Shown here one piece after another: positions 28,880 to 37,172 of a stretch of DNA of 64,000 bases. Every line of letters starts with the position of its first letter. Position 1 is the stretch's first letter. Source of the DNA: Croceibacterium aestuarii. Lineage in GTDB: Bacteria > Pseudomonadota > Alphaproteobacteria > Sphingomonadales > Sphingomonadaceae. The DNA lies in the NCBI RefSeq assembly GCF_030657335.1, contig NZ_CP131039.1:3283659-3347658 (forward strand), written 5' to 3'. Made by a program: the position numbers and the translations under genes. The notes below the pieces were generated by a model that made no database searches, was not told the origin of the DNA, and saw only the letters and a list, made by a program, of their open reading frames with translations.

Positions 28880-29218
28880 ATGGAAGCCGACCGAGTGATC
28901 CGCGCCCTGTCTGCTCTGGCACAGGAGCATCGCCTCGCCGCGTTCCGCCTGCTCGTTCAGGCAGGTGAGCAAGGCGTTGCTGCTGGCGTTCTCGCCGAAA
29001 AGCTCGACGTGCCACCGTCCTCGATGAGCTTCCACTTGGCCCAACTCGCCAATGCGGGCCTGGTCACTCAGCGGCGCGAAAGCCGCTCGATCATCTATTC
29101 GGCTGACTATGCCGTGATGAACGGGCTGATGGGCTACCTCACTGAAAACTGCTGCGGCGGTGTGCCCTGTTCCGAGGACGCTGCCTGCCTTCCTTCCCCT
29201 CAACGAAAGAGCGCCTGA
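28880..29218 (+). CDS. arsR: ArsR-family arsenite-responsive repressor
   Basis: A 112-residue winged-helix repressor (HTH region VLAEKLDVPPSSMSFHLAQL). The As(III)-binding cysteines are at the C-terminus: vicinal Cys91-Cys92 (ENCCGG) with Cys97 and Cys103 nearby. This resembles the Acidithiobacillus-type ArsR (C95/C96/C102) rather than the E. coli type with CxC in the recognition helix. It is the first gene of arsR-arsI-arsC-acr3; its stop overlaps the arsI ATG. Confidence 0.93.
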   Translation: MEADRVIRALSALAQEHRLAAFRLLVQAGEQGVAAGVLAEKLDVPPSSMSFHLAQLANAGLVTQRRESRSIIYSADYAVMNGLMGYLTENCCGGVPCSEDAACLPSPQRKSA

Positions 29219-29688
29219 TGAAACGCTTTCATGTGCACGTCGGCGTGACCGACATCGACAAGTCCGTCGCCTTCTATTCGCGCCTGTTCGGTGCCGAGCC
29301 TTCCGTAGTGAAGGCCGACTATGCCAAATGGATGCTGGATGACCCACGCATCAACTTCGCGATCTCGATGCGCGAGGGTGCGACGAAGGGCATTGAGCAT
29401 GTCGGCTTGCAGGTCGAGGACAAGGCTGAACTCGAAGATGTCTATGGTCGTCTGAAGGCTGCTGACCGTCCCGTGCTTGAAGAAGGTGCGACGACCTGTT
29501 GCTATGCGCAATCTGAGAAGAGCTGGATCGCCGATCCCGATGGCGTTGTCTGGGAAGCCTTCCTGACCGAAGGCGAGAGCACGACCTACGGCGGCAGTCC
29601 CGATCTTAACCAGCTCGCCTCGGCGAACGCCGCATCGAGCGCCTGCTGCGCACCGCAACTGGCGCCTGCCAAGACGTCCTGCTGCTGA
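29218..29688 (+). CDS. arsI: ArsI/CadI-type vicinal-oxygen-chelate dioxygenase
   Basis: A 156-residue glyoxalase-fold protein. The expected Fe(II) ligands are His5 (RFHVHVG), His61 (GIEHVG) and Glu113 (VVWEAFL), and the vicinal pair Cys94-Cys95 (TTCCYAQSEKSW) matches the organoarsenical-binding cysteines of ArsI C-As lyase. ArsI removes methyl or aryl groups from trivalent organoarsenicals to give As(III). The same family is annotated as CadI (cadmium-induced). The Cys-rich tail (SACCAPQ...TSCC) may add metal affinity. The ars neighbours support ArsI. Confidence 0.85.
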   Translation: MKRFHVHVGVTDIDKSVAFYSRLFGAEPSVVKADYAKWMLDDPRINFAISMREGATKGIEHVGLQVEDKAELEDVYGRLKAADRPVLEEGATTCCYAQSEKSWIADPDGVVWEAFLTEGESTTYGGSPDLNQLASANAASSACCAPQLAPAKTSCC

Positions 29689-29696
29689 GGCTATCC

Positions 29697-30197
29697 ATGT
29701 CCGATCAACTGCTGAGCGTGCTGTTCCTGTGCACGGGCAATTCCGCTCGCTCGATCCTGGGCGAAGCGATCCTCAATCATGACGGTGAAGGCCGCTTCAA
29801 GGCCTACAGTGCCGGAAGCAATCCCACCGGCACGGTCAACCCCTGGGCGATCCATACGCTCAAGACGCTGGGCTATCCGGTAGAGGGTTATCGCTCCAAG
29901 AGCTGGAGCGAGTTTGCCGATGGACCGGAGTTCGACCTGATCTTCACAGTCTGCGACAGCGCTGCGGCAGAGACCTGCCCGGTCTGGCCAGGACGTCCGA
30001 CATCGGCACACTGGGGGATAACCGACCCCGCCGCGGTCGAAGGCAGCGATGCGGAGAAGGCAGCAGCCTTCCTCGACGCTTTCCGGATGCTCAAACGCCG
30101 CATCGACCTGATGCTGGCACTGCCGATCGCCAGCTTGGAGCAGATCGCCTTACGCGAAAAGCTGCAAGCCATCGGCCACCAGGCTGACGGGCAATGA
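29697..30197 (+). CDS. arsC: Arsenate reductase, low-molecular-weight phosphatase type
   Basis: A 166-residue ArsC with the nucleophile loop CTGNSAR (Cys12 to Arg18) and the second redox pair CDSAAAETC (about residues 84-92), as in thioredoxin/mycothiol-coupled reductases. It reduces As(V) to As(III) for export by the adjacent Acr3. It overlaps acr3 by 4 bases. Confidence 0.92.
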   Translation: MSDQLLSVLFLCTGNSARSILGEAILNHDGEGRFKAYSAGSNPTGTVNPWAIHTLKTLGYPVEGYRSKSWSEFADGPEFDLIFTVCDSAAAETCPVWPGRPTSAHWGITDPAAVEGSDAEKAAAFLDAFRMLKRRIDLMLALPIASLEQIALREKLQAIGHQADGQ

Positions 30198-31264
30198 CGA
30201 CCGCCACCGCTGACATTGACGCCCGCGTGGCGGGGCTAGGCCTGTTCGAGAAATGGCTATCGGTCTGGGTCGGCGCGGCGATCCTCGCCGGGATTGCGCT
30301 TGGCAATGTCGCGCCGGAATTGTTCGCCTCGCTTGCGGCCATCGAATACGCCTCGGTCAATCTCGTCGTCGCGGTGCTGATCTGGGCGATGATCTTCCCG
30401 ATGATGGTCGCGGTCGATTTCGGCGCGGTGCGGCGGGTCGGCGACAAGCCGAAGGGCCTGATCATTACCCTGGTAATCAACTGGCTTATCAAGCCGTTCA
30501 CAATGGCGGCGCTTGGCGTGCTGTTCTTCGAGGTTGTGTTTGCAGACCTGATCGCGCCTGCCGATGCCCAGCAGTATATCGCCGGGCTGATCCTTCTGGG
30601 TGCGGCCCCTTGCACCGCGATGGTGTTCGTGTGGTCGCAGCTTACCAGGGGAGATCCGGCCTATACGCTGGTACAAGTTGCCGCGAACGATCTCATCATG
30701 ATTGTCGCCTTCGCCCCAATTGTTGCCCTGTTACTCGGCGTGACCGACATCGCCGTGCCGTGGGAGACGCTGCTGCTGTCGGTCGCGCTCTATGTGGTTG
30801 TGCCGCTCGCGGCAGGAGCAATCGTGCGCCACCGGCTTCTCGCGACGCATGGCGGCGATGAAGCGGCGGTTTCCGACTTTACGGGGCGCATGAAGCCACT
30901 GTCGATCATCGGCCTGTTGCTAACGGTCCTGCTGCTGTTCGGCTTCCAGGCGGAAACCATCGTCGCGCGCCCGCTGTTGATCGCGCTGATCGCCGCGCCG
31001 ATTATCGTCCAAAGCTACGGCATTTTCCTCATCGCCTATAGCTGGGCGAAGGCTTGGAAGGTGCCACATGCAGTCGCCGCGCCCTGCGCGCTGATCGGAA
31101 CGTCGAATTTCTTCGAACTGGCGGTGGCGGTGGCAATCGGTCTGTTCGGGCTTGGAAGTGGCGCTGCCTTGGCAACTGTCGTGGGCGTGCTGGTCGAAGT
31201 GCCGGTAATGTTGTCTCTAGTCGCGATTGCCAACCGGACGCGCACAAGCTTTGCGGTCAGCTAG
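30194..31264 (+). CDS. acr3: Arsenite efflux permease Acr3
   Basis: A 356-residue membrane protein with ten hydrophobic segments. The conserved Cys of helix 4 in [18 protein letters not shown] and the later [14 protein letters not shown] segment are hallmarks of the Acr3 (BART-superfamily) arsenite exporters, which are unrelated to ArsB. It completes the arsR-arsI-arsC-acr3 operon. Confidence 0.94.
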   Translation: MTTATADIDARVAGLGLFEKWLSVWVGAAILAGIALGNVAPELFASLAAIEYASVNLVVAVLIWAMIFPMMVAVDFGAVRRVGDKPKGLIITLVINWLIKPFTMAALGVLFFEVVFADLIAPADAQQYIAGLILLGAAPCTAMVFVWSQLTRGDPAYTLVQVAANDLIMIVAFAPIVALLLGVTDIAVPWETLLLSVALYVVVPLAAGAIVRHRLLATHGGDEAAVSDFTGRMKPLSIIGLLLTVLLLFGFQAETIVARPLLIALIAAPIIVQSYGIFLIAYSWAKAWKVPHAVAAPCALIGTSNFFELAVAVAIGLFGLGSGAALATVVGVLVEVPVMLSLVAIANRTRTSFAVS

Positions 31265-31305
31265 GCAGACGAACTCGGCAGTGCCCGACCCTTGGGCTCA
31301 GTTGT

Positions 31306-31521
31306 CTATTCGAGGCGGGTAGCGATCCAGGCTTCCACTTCATCTTCCGCCCAAGCGACTGAGTATCCGCCCAATTGCACTGGCTTCGGAAACTTGCCCT
31401 CAGCCATCCAGCGATAGATCGTCGAACGGCCTAGGCCGACACGGTGTTGCACTTCCGGCAGGCGAATGAGCCGAGTGACCCGGCGGGTATCGGTTGCCCC
31501 TTTGTCGATTTCCTCACCCAC
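31306..31521 (-). CDS. AlpA-family DNA-binding regulator (right copy, intact)
   Basis: A 71-residue MerR-superfamily/excisionase-like protein. The HTH region LPEVQHRVGLGRSTIYRWMA is followed by FPKPVQLGGYSVAWAEDEVE, the AlpA consensus. It starts at GTG 31521 inside the end of the upstream gene (8-base overlap). AlpA proteins activate excision or transfer functions in integrative elements and prophages. It lies beside the start of the tra cluster, so control of mobility is a reasonable guess. Confidence 0.85.
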   Translation of the reverse strand: MGEEIDKGATDTRRVTRLIRLPEVQHRVGLGRSTIYRWMAEGKFPKPVQLGGYSVAWAEDEVEAWIATRLE

Positions 31522-31650
31522 GATGGCCTCCCTCGGCCCCGGCAAAAACGTCGCCAAGCAAGGCGTCCTTGCGTTCGAGCTCGTCGATATGGTCGGCGAG
31601 CAGGCGGGCGACACGATGTGCCGTGCCCTTGGCCCAGCGCGGCTTCACAT
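31360..31650 (-). repeat. Right member of an imperfect direct repeat
   Basis: Counterpart of 28074-28345, same orientation, covering the intact alpA gene and the end of the HTH regulator gene. The two copies flank the arsenic operon. Confidence 0.7.
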
Positions 31651-32005
31651 CGTGAACCTGGTTGCCCAGGACACGTTCGAGCGCTGAAGGCAGTTCGCCG
31701 GAAAAGTCCTCGAAGAACTGCGCGAGGTCCGATTGTAGCCACGCGATCGCGTGATCGCCGCTGCTGACCAGAAACAGGAGCAGGTGTGCGTGCGGCGCGA
31801 CGCCGCTCGCGGCGAGAATGCGCAAGGCTTCGCCGAGGCTTGCCGAGCGTTCGCCGGCAAGGACGCGGCGCAGGGCATCCTTATGGATCTGCGCGTCGCG
31901 CGCGATGTCGCAGCGGGCACGGCCGCTGGCTTCTACGGCGGCCAAAAGCAGCCGGGCGAGGTCGGCGCGAACTTGTTGTTCGGCAAAGAGCGCCATGTCG
32001 GTCAT
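31514..32005 (-). CDS. HTH-type regulator of unknown family
   Basis: A 163-residue protein. An XRE-like helix-turn-helix is visible at about residues 30-65 (CDIARDAQIHKDALRRVLAG). The C-terminal part KPRWAKGTAHRVARLLADHI through LLGDVFAGAEGGHRG is shared with the decayed gene at 28.2-28.7 kb. The start ATG 32005 is preferred over 32083. It is co-directional and overlapping with alpA. A LexA-type box lies 73 bases upstream, which suggests DNA-damage control. Confidence 0.7.
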   Translation of the reverse strand: MTDMALFAEQQVRADLARLLLAAVEASGRARCDIARDAQIHKDALRRVLAGERSASLGEALRILAASGVAPHAHLLLFLVSSGDHAIAWLQSDLAQFFEDFSGELPSALERVLGNQVHDVKPRWAKGTAHRVARLLADHIDELERKDALLGDVFAGAEGGHRG

Positions 32006-32372
32006 CGACGAATCCTTATCTCTAGGTGTGATCGACTCACCGGCTAACCGCGGAGGAAGCCTGTAGGAAAACAAAAAGAACATTACGAGAACATAGAGGA
32101 AGGGGCGAATCAGCTTCCTTCAACGATTCGCGCGAATTCCGGCAGCGTTCGCGCGTATAGCGGCTCGCTTCGCTCGGAAGCCGGCACAGTCGGCGCTGCT
32201 CCACAATCAGCCTGCGCGAATCCCGGCCTGCGCACCTCCCGATGTCGCTTTTTGCTTGGTCGGCAGCCCCAAAGTCCAGTTCCCGATTTCCTACAGCCCG
32301 GCTCCGGGGAGAGGAAAGAACATACAGCGAACGCATCGCTGGCTGATGTTCAATCTCTCGGAGTTTCCATCC
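32006..32372. promoter_or_regulatory. Divergent control region between the HTH regulator and the tra operon
   Basis: No convincing gene lies here. The region must hold promoters in both directions: for the minus-strand regulators and for traA onwards. It contains the LexA-type box at 32078-32092 and several short GCGCGAAT-type repeats between 32130 and 32230. An origin of transfer could be here but I cannot identify one. Confidence 0.5.
32078..32092 (-). promoter_or_regulatory. LexA-type box, GTTC-N7-GTTC
   Basis: On the minus strand the sequence is GTTCTCGTAATGTTC, an exact match to the direct-repeat LexA box (GTTC, seven bases, GTTC) known in Alphaproteobacteria. It lies 73 bases upstream of the HTH regulator gene, in the control region shared with the tra operon. 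Confidence 0.6.
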
Positions 32373-32705
32373 ATGATCACCAAGACTGCCCTTCCGGCCC
32401 AGCAGCGCACGCCCAACCGAGCTTGGGGCCGCGACTATATTCTTCCCGCCTGCGTGGCGCTGGCCTGCGCCGGTGCCGCATTCGCCGGCGCCGACACCAC
32501 CTTCGATCCCGCGCTGACCAAGTTCACCGATTTCCTCGAAGGCTCGGGCGGCAAGATCATCACCGTGCTCAGCCTTGCGGGCGGTTTGATAGGTCTAGCC
32601 TCCGGGCGCTTCTCGCTCGGCCAGGTCGCGGTGCCGGTCGGCGTCGGGATCGGTGTCGGCACCGGCGTGCCGATCGTCACCTCGGTCGTGACCGCGGTCA
32701 TCTGA
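32373..32705 (+). CDS. traA: F-type conjugative pilin TraA/VirB2-like
   Basis: A 110-residue pilin precursor. A long signal region (MITKTALPAQQRTPNRAWGR, then a hydrophobic core ending GAAFAGA) precedes a mature part with two hydrophobic helices separated by a small polar turn. ATG 32373 has a ribosome-binding site (GGAG) nine bases upstream; ATG 32346 does not. It is followed directly by traL, as in F-like transfer regions. Confidence 0.8.
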   Translation: MITKTALPAQQRTPNRAWGRDYILPACVALACAGAAFAGADTTFDPALTKFTDFLEGSGGKIITVLSLAGGLIGLASGRFSLGQVAVPVGVGIGVGTGVPIVTSVVTAVI

Positions 32706-32736
32706 TCAGCGGATCCGGTCACGACAGGAGGGCGGC

Positions 32737-33024
32737 ATGGCCGACAGGTACCTCGTTCCACGGCGGCTCGACGACCCGGAGCTCATCGGCTTCTGGACCA
32801 TCGACGAGTTTGCAGGGATTCTCATTCCCTTTGCCTGGGGCATCCTCTCGCAGCATATCTTCATCGGTATCGGCCTGGCCGCCGGGGCCTGGCTTGCCTT
32901 GCGGAAGGCAAAGGCACGCGGCGCCGGTTCGGCTCTGGTGCATGCTGCGTACTGGTACCTGCCCGGGAGCTTTCTCGGGCTGAAGGCCACGCCGCCCTCC
33001 CATTGCCGCCTGTTGGCGGGCTGA
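32737..33024 (+). CDS. traL: Conjugation protein TraL
   Basis: A 95-residue protein, close to F TraL (about 91). It has the N-terminal pattern YLVPRRLDDPELIGFWTIDE, one or two membrane segments and the C-terminal AYWYLPGSFLGLK. TraL is an inner-membrane pilus-assembly protein of the F-type secretion channel (VirB3-like). Confidence 0.9.
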   Translation: MADRYLVPRRLDDPELIGFWTIDEFAGILIPFAWGILSQHIFIGIGLAAGAWLALRKAKARGAGSALVHAAYWYLPGSFLGLKATPPSHCRLLAG

Positions 33025-33036
33025 GGGAGGCGACCC

Positions 33037-33606
33037 ATGCGAGCAGAATTCGCGCACGAACAGGCGCAGACCTACCTGCGGCAACGCAACCGCTTTGCCG
33101 TGCTGGCAGGTGTCCTGGGCCTGACCACGCTGGTCAGCCTTGGCGCCGCGGTCACCCGCGACGAGCAGGTGGTGCTGGTGCCGATCACCGCCGAGCGGAT
33201 CACCGTTTCGAGCGGCGGGATCGACGCGCCCTATCTCGAGCTCGTCACCCGCGACACGGCGCTGATGCTCCTCAACCGGGCACCCGAAAGCCTCGACTAC
33301 TGGATGGCGAACATTCTGCAGCTCGCCGATCCCGCCGCGCACGGCCGCCTCAAGGCCGAGCTCGTCAGAATCGTCGAAGAACAGCGCGGCTCGGACATCA
33401 GCCAGGCCTTCGTGATCGCGGAAATGCATGTCGATCCCAAGGACCTGACCTCGACCGTCACCGGCACGCTCAAGACCTTTGTCGGCGCGCAGGTGATCGC
33501 GAGCCAGCGCCGCTCCTTCCGTTTCCGCTGGTCGAAGCGTGGCCTCAGCCTCGCGCTCGCCGGCTTCGAACAACTTCCCACCGACAAGGAGGAACCAGGC
33601 CAATGA
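33037..33606 (+). CDS. traE: Conjugation protein TraE
   Basis: A 189-residue protein matching F TraE in length (about 188). It has one N-terminal membrane anchor (residues 20-42), then a periplasmic VirB5/VirB8-like domain with YLELVTRDTALMLLNRAPES. It takes part in pilus assembly. The stop overlaps traK by 4 bases. Confidence 0.9.
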   Translation: MRAEFAHEQAQTYLRQRNRFAVLAGVLGLTTLVSLGAAVTRDEQVVLVPITAERITVSSGGIDAPYLELVTRDTALMLLNRAPESLDYWMANILQLADPAAHGRLKAELVRIVEEQRGSDISQAFVIAEMHVDPKDLTSTVTGTLKTFVGAQVIASQRRSFRFRWSKRGLSLALAGFEQLPTDKEEPGQ

Positions 33607-34418
33607 GCCTTCTCCCATCTCCCCTCGCTGCTGCGCTTGCCGGAACCGGCCTTGCCTGTTTTGCGATCGGCGCGACAAGGCGCCCCGATCCAGGGCTCAA
33701 GCTGACCGGCCTCGCCGTACTCGCCTTCGCGCTCGCGCCGGTCCCGGCGCAGGCCGACCAGTTCGTCGAAGCGGCCGACAATGCGACCATCGACTGCGAG
33801 CTCGCCCGCGGCGAACTCACGCGGATTGCGCTCATCGATGATGGCTTTGCCAATGTCTCGAAGATCGCGAGCGGCTTTCCCTACAACGACTTCCAGGTGA
33901 CGCATGAGCCGGTGCGCGGAGACATCTATATCTCCGTGCCCCCGCAATTTGCCGCTGCCCGGGTCAGTTTCTTTGCAACCAGCAAGGCGGGCTATGTCTA
34001 CAAGTTCGCCTGCCGTCTCGGCGGCGAGGAAGCGACCCAGCTCTTCATCACCAATCCCGCGCTCGCTAAAGCCGCGGCTACCGAATGGGAGGCCGAGACC
34101 GGCCCCGAGGACGCAGCGATCCGCCTGATCGAGGCGATGGCGAGCGATGCCGTCCTGCCCGGGTTCACTGCTCGCGCTGAACTCTCTGCTCCGCGCCGTA
34201 CCGGCGGGATCGAGGTCCAGCTGGTCGCCGAATACCAAGGCGATGAACTCACCGGACAGCGCTTCCTCGTACGCAACCTCGGCCAGGAGAGCCTCGCGCT
34301 TGGCTCCGAGCGCGAAGGTCCCGCAGGTGCACTCGCCTTTGCTTATGGCCGCGATGCACTCGCTCCCGGTGAAGCGACCAGTGCCTTCCTGGTCTTTGCC
34401 AAGGGAGGGCTCGACTGA
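33603..34418 (+). CDS. traK: Conjugation protein TraK (VirB9-like)
   Basis: A 271-residue secreted protein (F TraK is about 242). It has a membrane/signal region ending PAQADQ, and a beta-rich domain with the DGFANVSKIASGFPYNDFQV and GDIYISVP segments typical of TraK. It forms the outer-membrane core with TraV and TraB. A longer open frame from 33003 exists only because it runs antisense-free through traE; the start at 33603 is the coupled one. Confidence 0.88.
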   Translation: MSLLPSPLAAALAGTGLACFAIGATRRPDPGLKLTGLAVLAFALAPVPAQADQFVEAADNATIDCELARGELTRIALIDDGFANVSKIASGFPYNDFQVTHEPVRGDIYISVPPQFAAARVSFFATSKAGYVYKFACRLGGEEATQLFITNPALAKAAATEWEAETGPEDAAIRLIEAMASDAVLPGFTARAELSAPRRTGGIEVQLVAEYQGDELTGQRFLVRNLGQESLALGSEREGPAGALAFAYGRDALAPGEATSAFLVFAKGGLD

Positions 34419-35734
34419 TGGCCGAGGCAACACAGAAGGACGCCGAAAAGAGGCCGCTGCCGGGCTCGCCCGAAGCGCGCGAAAGCGGACGGCGCAACCT
34501 CAATTCGCAGATCGCGCAGCGCCAGAAGATGCTGCTCGCCGGGATCGGGGCCATCGCGCTCATCGGCGGCGGGATATTCATCTTCGGCGGCGATGGCGAC
34601 GAGGGCGGCAGTGATGCCAATGGTGCGGCGACGATCGACACCGGCGGCCTCGTCAATCGCAACCTCTCACAGCGCGAGTTCGTCGCGAGCTACGGCAACC
34701 GGCTCGATGCACAGGGCCGCGCGATCAAGGATCTGCAGCAATCGCAGCTACCGCGACCCGAGATCGAGCAAGAGCTCGAAGCGCTGCGCAGCGAGAACGC
34801 GCAGATGCGCTCCGACGGCCAGGCGGCGATCGACGCGATCTCGGCCGAGAACGCCAATCTGCGTTCACAGATCAACGAAGCCGCAAAGGCTCCTGCCGCC
34901 GCGCCGCCGCTGCCACCACCACCGGCCTATGGCCCCGGAGTCGGCACCGGCGGGGCTGTCCAGCCACCGCAAGGAGCGCCGGAAGCGCAGGGCGGACAGC
35001 TCAGCCTGATGAGTTTCAGCGCGGAGACAGGCAAGGGCGGCACGCCGCGCGCGGCTGAGACTGCGCCAGCGCTGCTGCTCGAAGCGAGCCGCGATTACCT
35101 TCCGCCCAACAGCTATGCACCGGCAACGGTCATCGTGGGTGTTGATGCCTCGACCGGCGTTGCCAGCCAGAGCGATCCGCTTCCCGTGGTGCTCCGGATC
35201 ACCGGGCCGGCCCGCTCGGTGATGCGCGGCAACAAGCTGCTCACCACCGACATCACCGGCTGCCTCGTCAATGGCGCTGCGCGCGGCGATCTCTCGGCCG
35301 AGAAGGTCTACGTCAAGCTGGTGCGCATGACCTGCGCGCAGCCCGGTGGGCGCTTCGCGGTGAGCGAGGTCAAGGGGTTCATCTCCTTTGCCGGAAAGTC
35401 GGGCGTGCGTGGCCGCGTGGTCAGCCGCGAAGGCAGCCTTGTCAGCCAGGCGCTGCTGGCCGGGATCGTTGGCGGCTTCGGGCGCGGATTTTCCGCCAAC
35501 GCCAACGGCATCTTTACGCAGCCTGTCGGCGCCAACGGTCAGCGCGAGGCGCTGTCGCCGACCGACATCCTCGCCGGTGGCTTCGGCCAGGGTGCCGGCG
35601 AGGCCGCCGACACCGTCAGCCGATATCTTATCGAACGCGCCGAACAATACCAACCCGTCGTCGAGATGCCGACCGGCATCGCAGTCGAGATCGTCTTTCT
35701 CGACGGCGTCCACGTCAGGAGCCCCTCCAAATGA
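34418..35734 (+). CDS. traB: Conjugation protein TraB (VirB10-like)
   Basis: A 438-residue protein (F TraB about 475). The order is a cytoplasmic N-terminus, one membrane helix (about residues 40-56), a coiled coil (about 85-155), a proline-rich stretch (APPLPPPPAYGPG) and the C-terminal VirB10 domain (LLLEASRDYLPPNSYAPATV). It spans the envelope and links the inner-membrane complex to TraK/TraV. Start overlaps traK by one base. Confidence 0.93.
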   Translation: MAEATQKDAEKRPLPGSPEARESGRRNLNSQIAQRQKMLLAGIGAIALIGGGIFIFGGDGDEGGSDANGAATIDTGGLVNRNLSQREFVASYGNRLDAQGRAIKDLQQSQLPRPEIEQELEALRSENAQMRSDGQAAIDAISAENANLRSQINEAAKAPAAAPPLPPPPAYGPGVGTGGAVQPPQGAPEAQGGQLSLMSFSAETGKGGTPRAAETAPALLLEASRDYLPPNSYAPATVIVGVDASTGVASQSDPLPVVLRITGPARSVMRGNKLLTTDITGCLVNGAARGDLSAEKVYVKLVRMTCAQPGGRFAVSEVKGFISFAGKSGVRGRVVSREGSLVSQALLAGIVGGFGRGFSANANGIFTQPVGANGQREALSPTDILAGGFGQGAGEAADTVSRYLIERAEQYQPVVEMPTGIAVEIVFLDGVHVRSPSK

Positions 35735-36603
35735 ACTATAATGACCACCGGCCGGGCCTGAAGGCCCGCGCCGCCCACCTTGCCCTTGCCCTCTCGAGCG
35801 CCGCCGCCGTGCTGACGCTCGGCGTCTCTGCCGTCACCGCGATGCCTGCGAGCGCCGCGGGCATGGCGAGCGATGTCGCGCAGGCACTGAAACTGCGGCT
35901 GCCCAAGACCCCGATCGATGCGATCAGCTGCGACACGCTCGGGCCCTGGTGCGAAGTCGTCTCGGGCGACACGCTGTTCTACATCGACGAGACCGCCCGC
36001 TATCTCTTCGTGGGCCGTCTCTACGACATGGAAGAAAGGCGCGACGTCACTGCCGCCCGCCTGCTCGAGCTCAATCCCGACCTGCTCGCGGCCGGTGCGG
36101 CGCGCGTAGCCAGCGACGCGCCCGCGGGACGCGGCGAAACGCCTGTCCAGGCGGCCGCCAGCCATGTCGACCTCTCGTCGCTTCCGGCTGCGGGAGCGAT
36201 CCATTGGGGCAACCCCAAGGGCGAAAGACTGGTCGTTTTCTCGGACTTCCAGTGCGGCTACTGCCAGCGCCTGACCGCCGAACTCGCCAAGGCCAAGGTC
36301 CATGTCGAAGAGCGACCGATCTCGATCTTTGGCGCGGCAAGCCGCAAGATCTCCGAGGCGGTACTGTGCGCGAAAGATCCGGCAAAGGCACTCCATTCAG
36401 CCTACGCCGGGCAGGCTCCGGCGACCGGCAAGACCTGCAAGGACGCCAAGGCGCTCGATGCCAACGAAGCCTTCGCGAAGGCCAACGGGTTCGCCGGAAC
36501 TCCGGTCATCGTGCGCGCCCGCGATGGGGCGGTACTTCATGGCTACCGCGATGCCGCGGCGATCCGCCGTTTCGTGGCCGAGAGAAAGGGAGATGCGCAA
36601 TGA
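35731..36603 (+). CDS. dsbC: DsbC-type thiol isomerase of the transfer system
   Basis: A 290-residue secreted protein with an N-terminal signal, a DsbC dimerisation-like region (IDAISCDTLGPWCEVVSGDT) and a C-terminal thioredoxin fold whose active site is CGYC (Cys175-Cys178). It presumably helps the Cys-rich periplasmic transfer proteins (TraN, TraU, TraH) form correct disulphides. It overlaps traB and traV. Confidence 0.88.
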   Translation: MNYNDHRPGLKARAAHLALALSSAAAVLTLGVSAVTAMPASAAGMASDVAQALKLRLPKTPIDAISCDTLGPWCEVVSGDTLFYIDETARYLFVGRLYDMEERRDVTAARLLELNPDLLAAGAARVASDAPAGRGETPVQAAASHVDLSSLPAAGAIHWGNPKGERLVVFSDFQCGYCQRLTAELAKAKVHVEERPISIFGAASRKISEAVLCAKDPAKALHSAYAGQAPATGKTCKDAKALDANEAFAKANGFAGTPVIVRARDGAVLHGYRDAAAIRRFVAERKGDAQ

Positions 36604-37172
36604 GCCGGCTCCCGATCCTTCGCGCCCTAGTGCTCGCTGCGCCGCTCCTTTTGGCAAGTGGCTGCGCCAGCCTTGGCGGCAACGTGAAAGGCAGCTTTTC
36701 CTGCCGTGCTCCCGAAGGGACCTGCGCGCCCACCTCGGCGATCGATGCCAGGGCGACCGGCATCGAAAAGGCTGACACGCCTGACACGCATCGGACGGTG
36801 ACCGCGACCGGCGAAGCGGTTCGCCGCCTGCAGATCGTGCTGACGCCCTACCGTGACGCTGCGGGCCGCGACCATGAGGCGCGCGTCGTTCACCTGACGC
36901 TGCCCGAACAGGCAGGGACAGGCTGGCGCGCCCCGCAGGGCCGCCGCGAAGTGCTGCGCTCGCTGGCATCGACCATTGCCGCGACGCGCGAGGGCAACGC
37001 CGCACCTGAATTCCAACCTACAGAAACATTGCCGGAACAGCTGTTCATCCCCTCGCAGCCCGTTCCGGCGATGCCCGGCGCTGACGCGCCGGAACCCGGG
37101 GGACCTGGCTCGTTTTCCCCTCCCCGCGAGCCGGTCCCCCACCCTGACATAACCGAAGGAGAGAGCCGGTGA
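36600..37172 (+). CDS. traV: Conjugation lipoprotein TraV (VirB7-like)
   Basis: A 190-residue outer-membrane lipoprotein with lipobox LLASGC (Cys about 22) and the TraV features GNVKGSFSCRAPEGTCAP (two Cys). The C-terminal part is proline-rich. It anchors the TraK/TraB core complex. Start ATG 36600 overlaps the dsbC stop. Confidence 0.88.
   Translation: MSRLPILRALVLAAPLLLASGCASLGGNVKGSFSCRAPEGTCAPTSAIDARATGIEKADTPDTHRTVTATGEAVRRLQIVLTPYRDAAGRDHEARVVHLTLPEQAGTGWRAPQGRREVLRSLASTIAATREGNAAPEFQPTETLPEQLFIPSQPVPAMPGADAPEPGGPGSFSPPREPVPHPDITEGESR

Noticed and set aside
32100..32345. Origin of transfer in the control region before traA
   Set aside because: Short repeats are present, but no recognisable nick site or strong inverted-repeat set supports the call.
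33003..33602. Upstream extension of traK
   Set aside because: It overlaps traE, which has clear family identity; the traK start at 33603 is translationally coupled to the traE stop.
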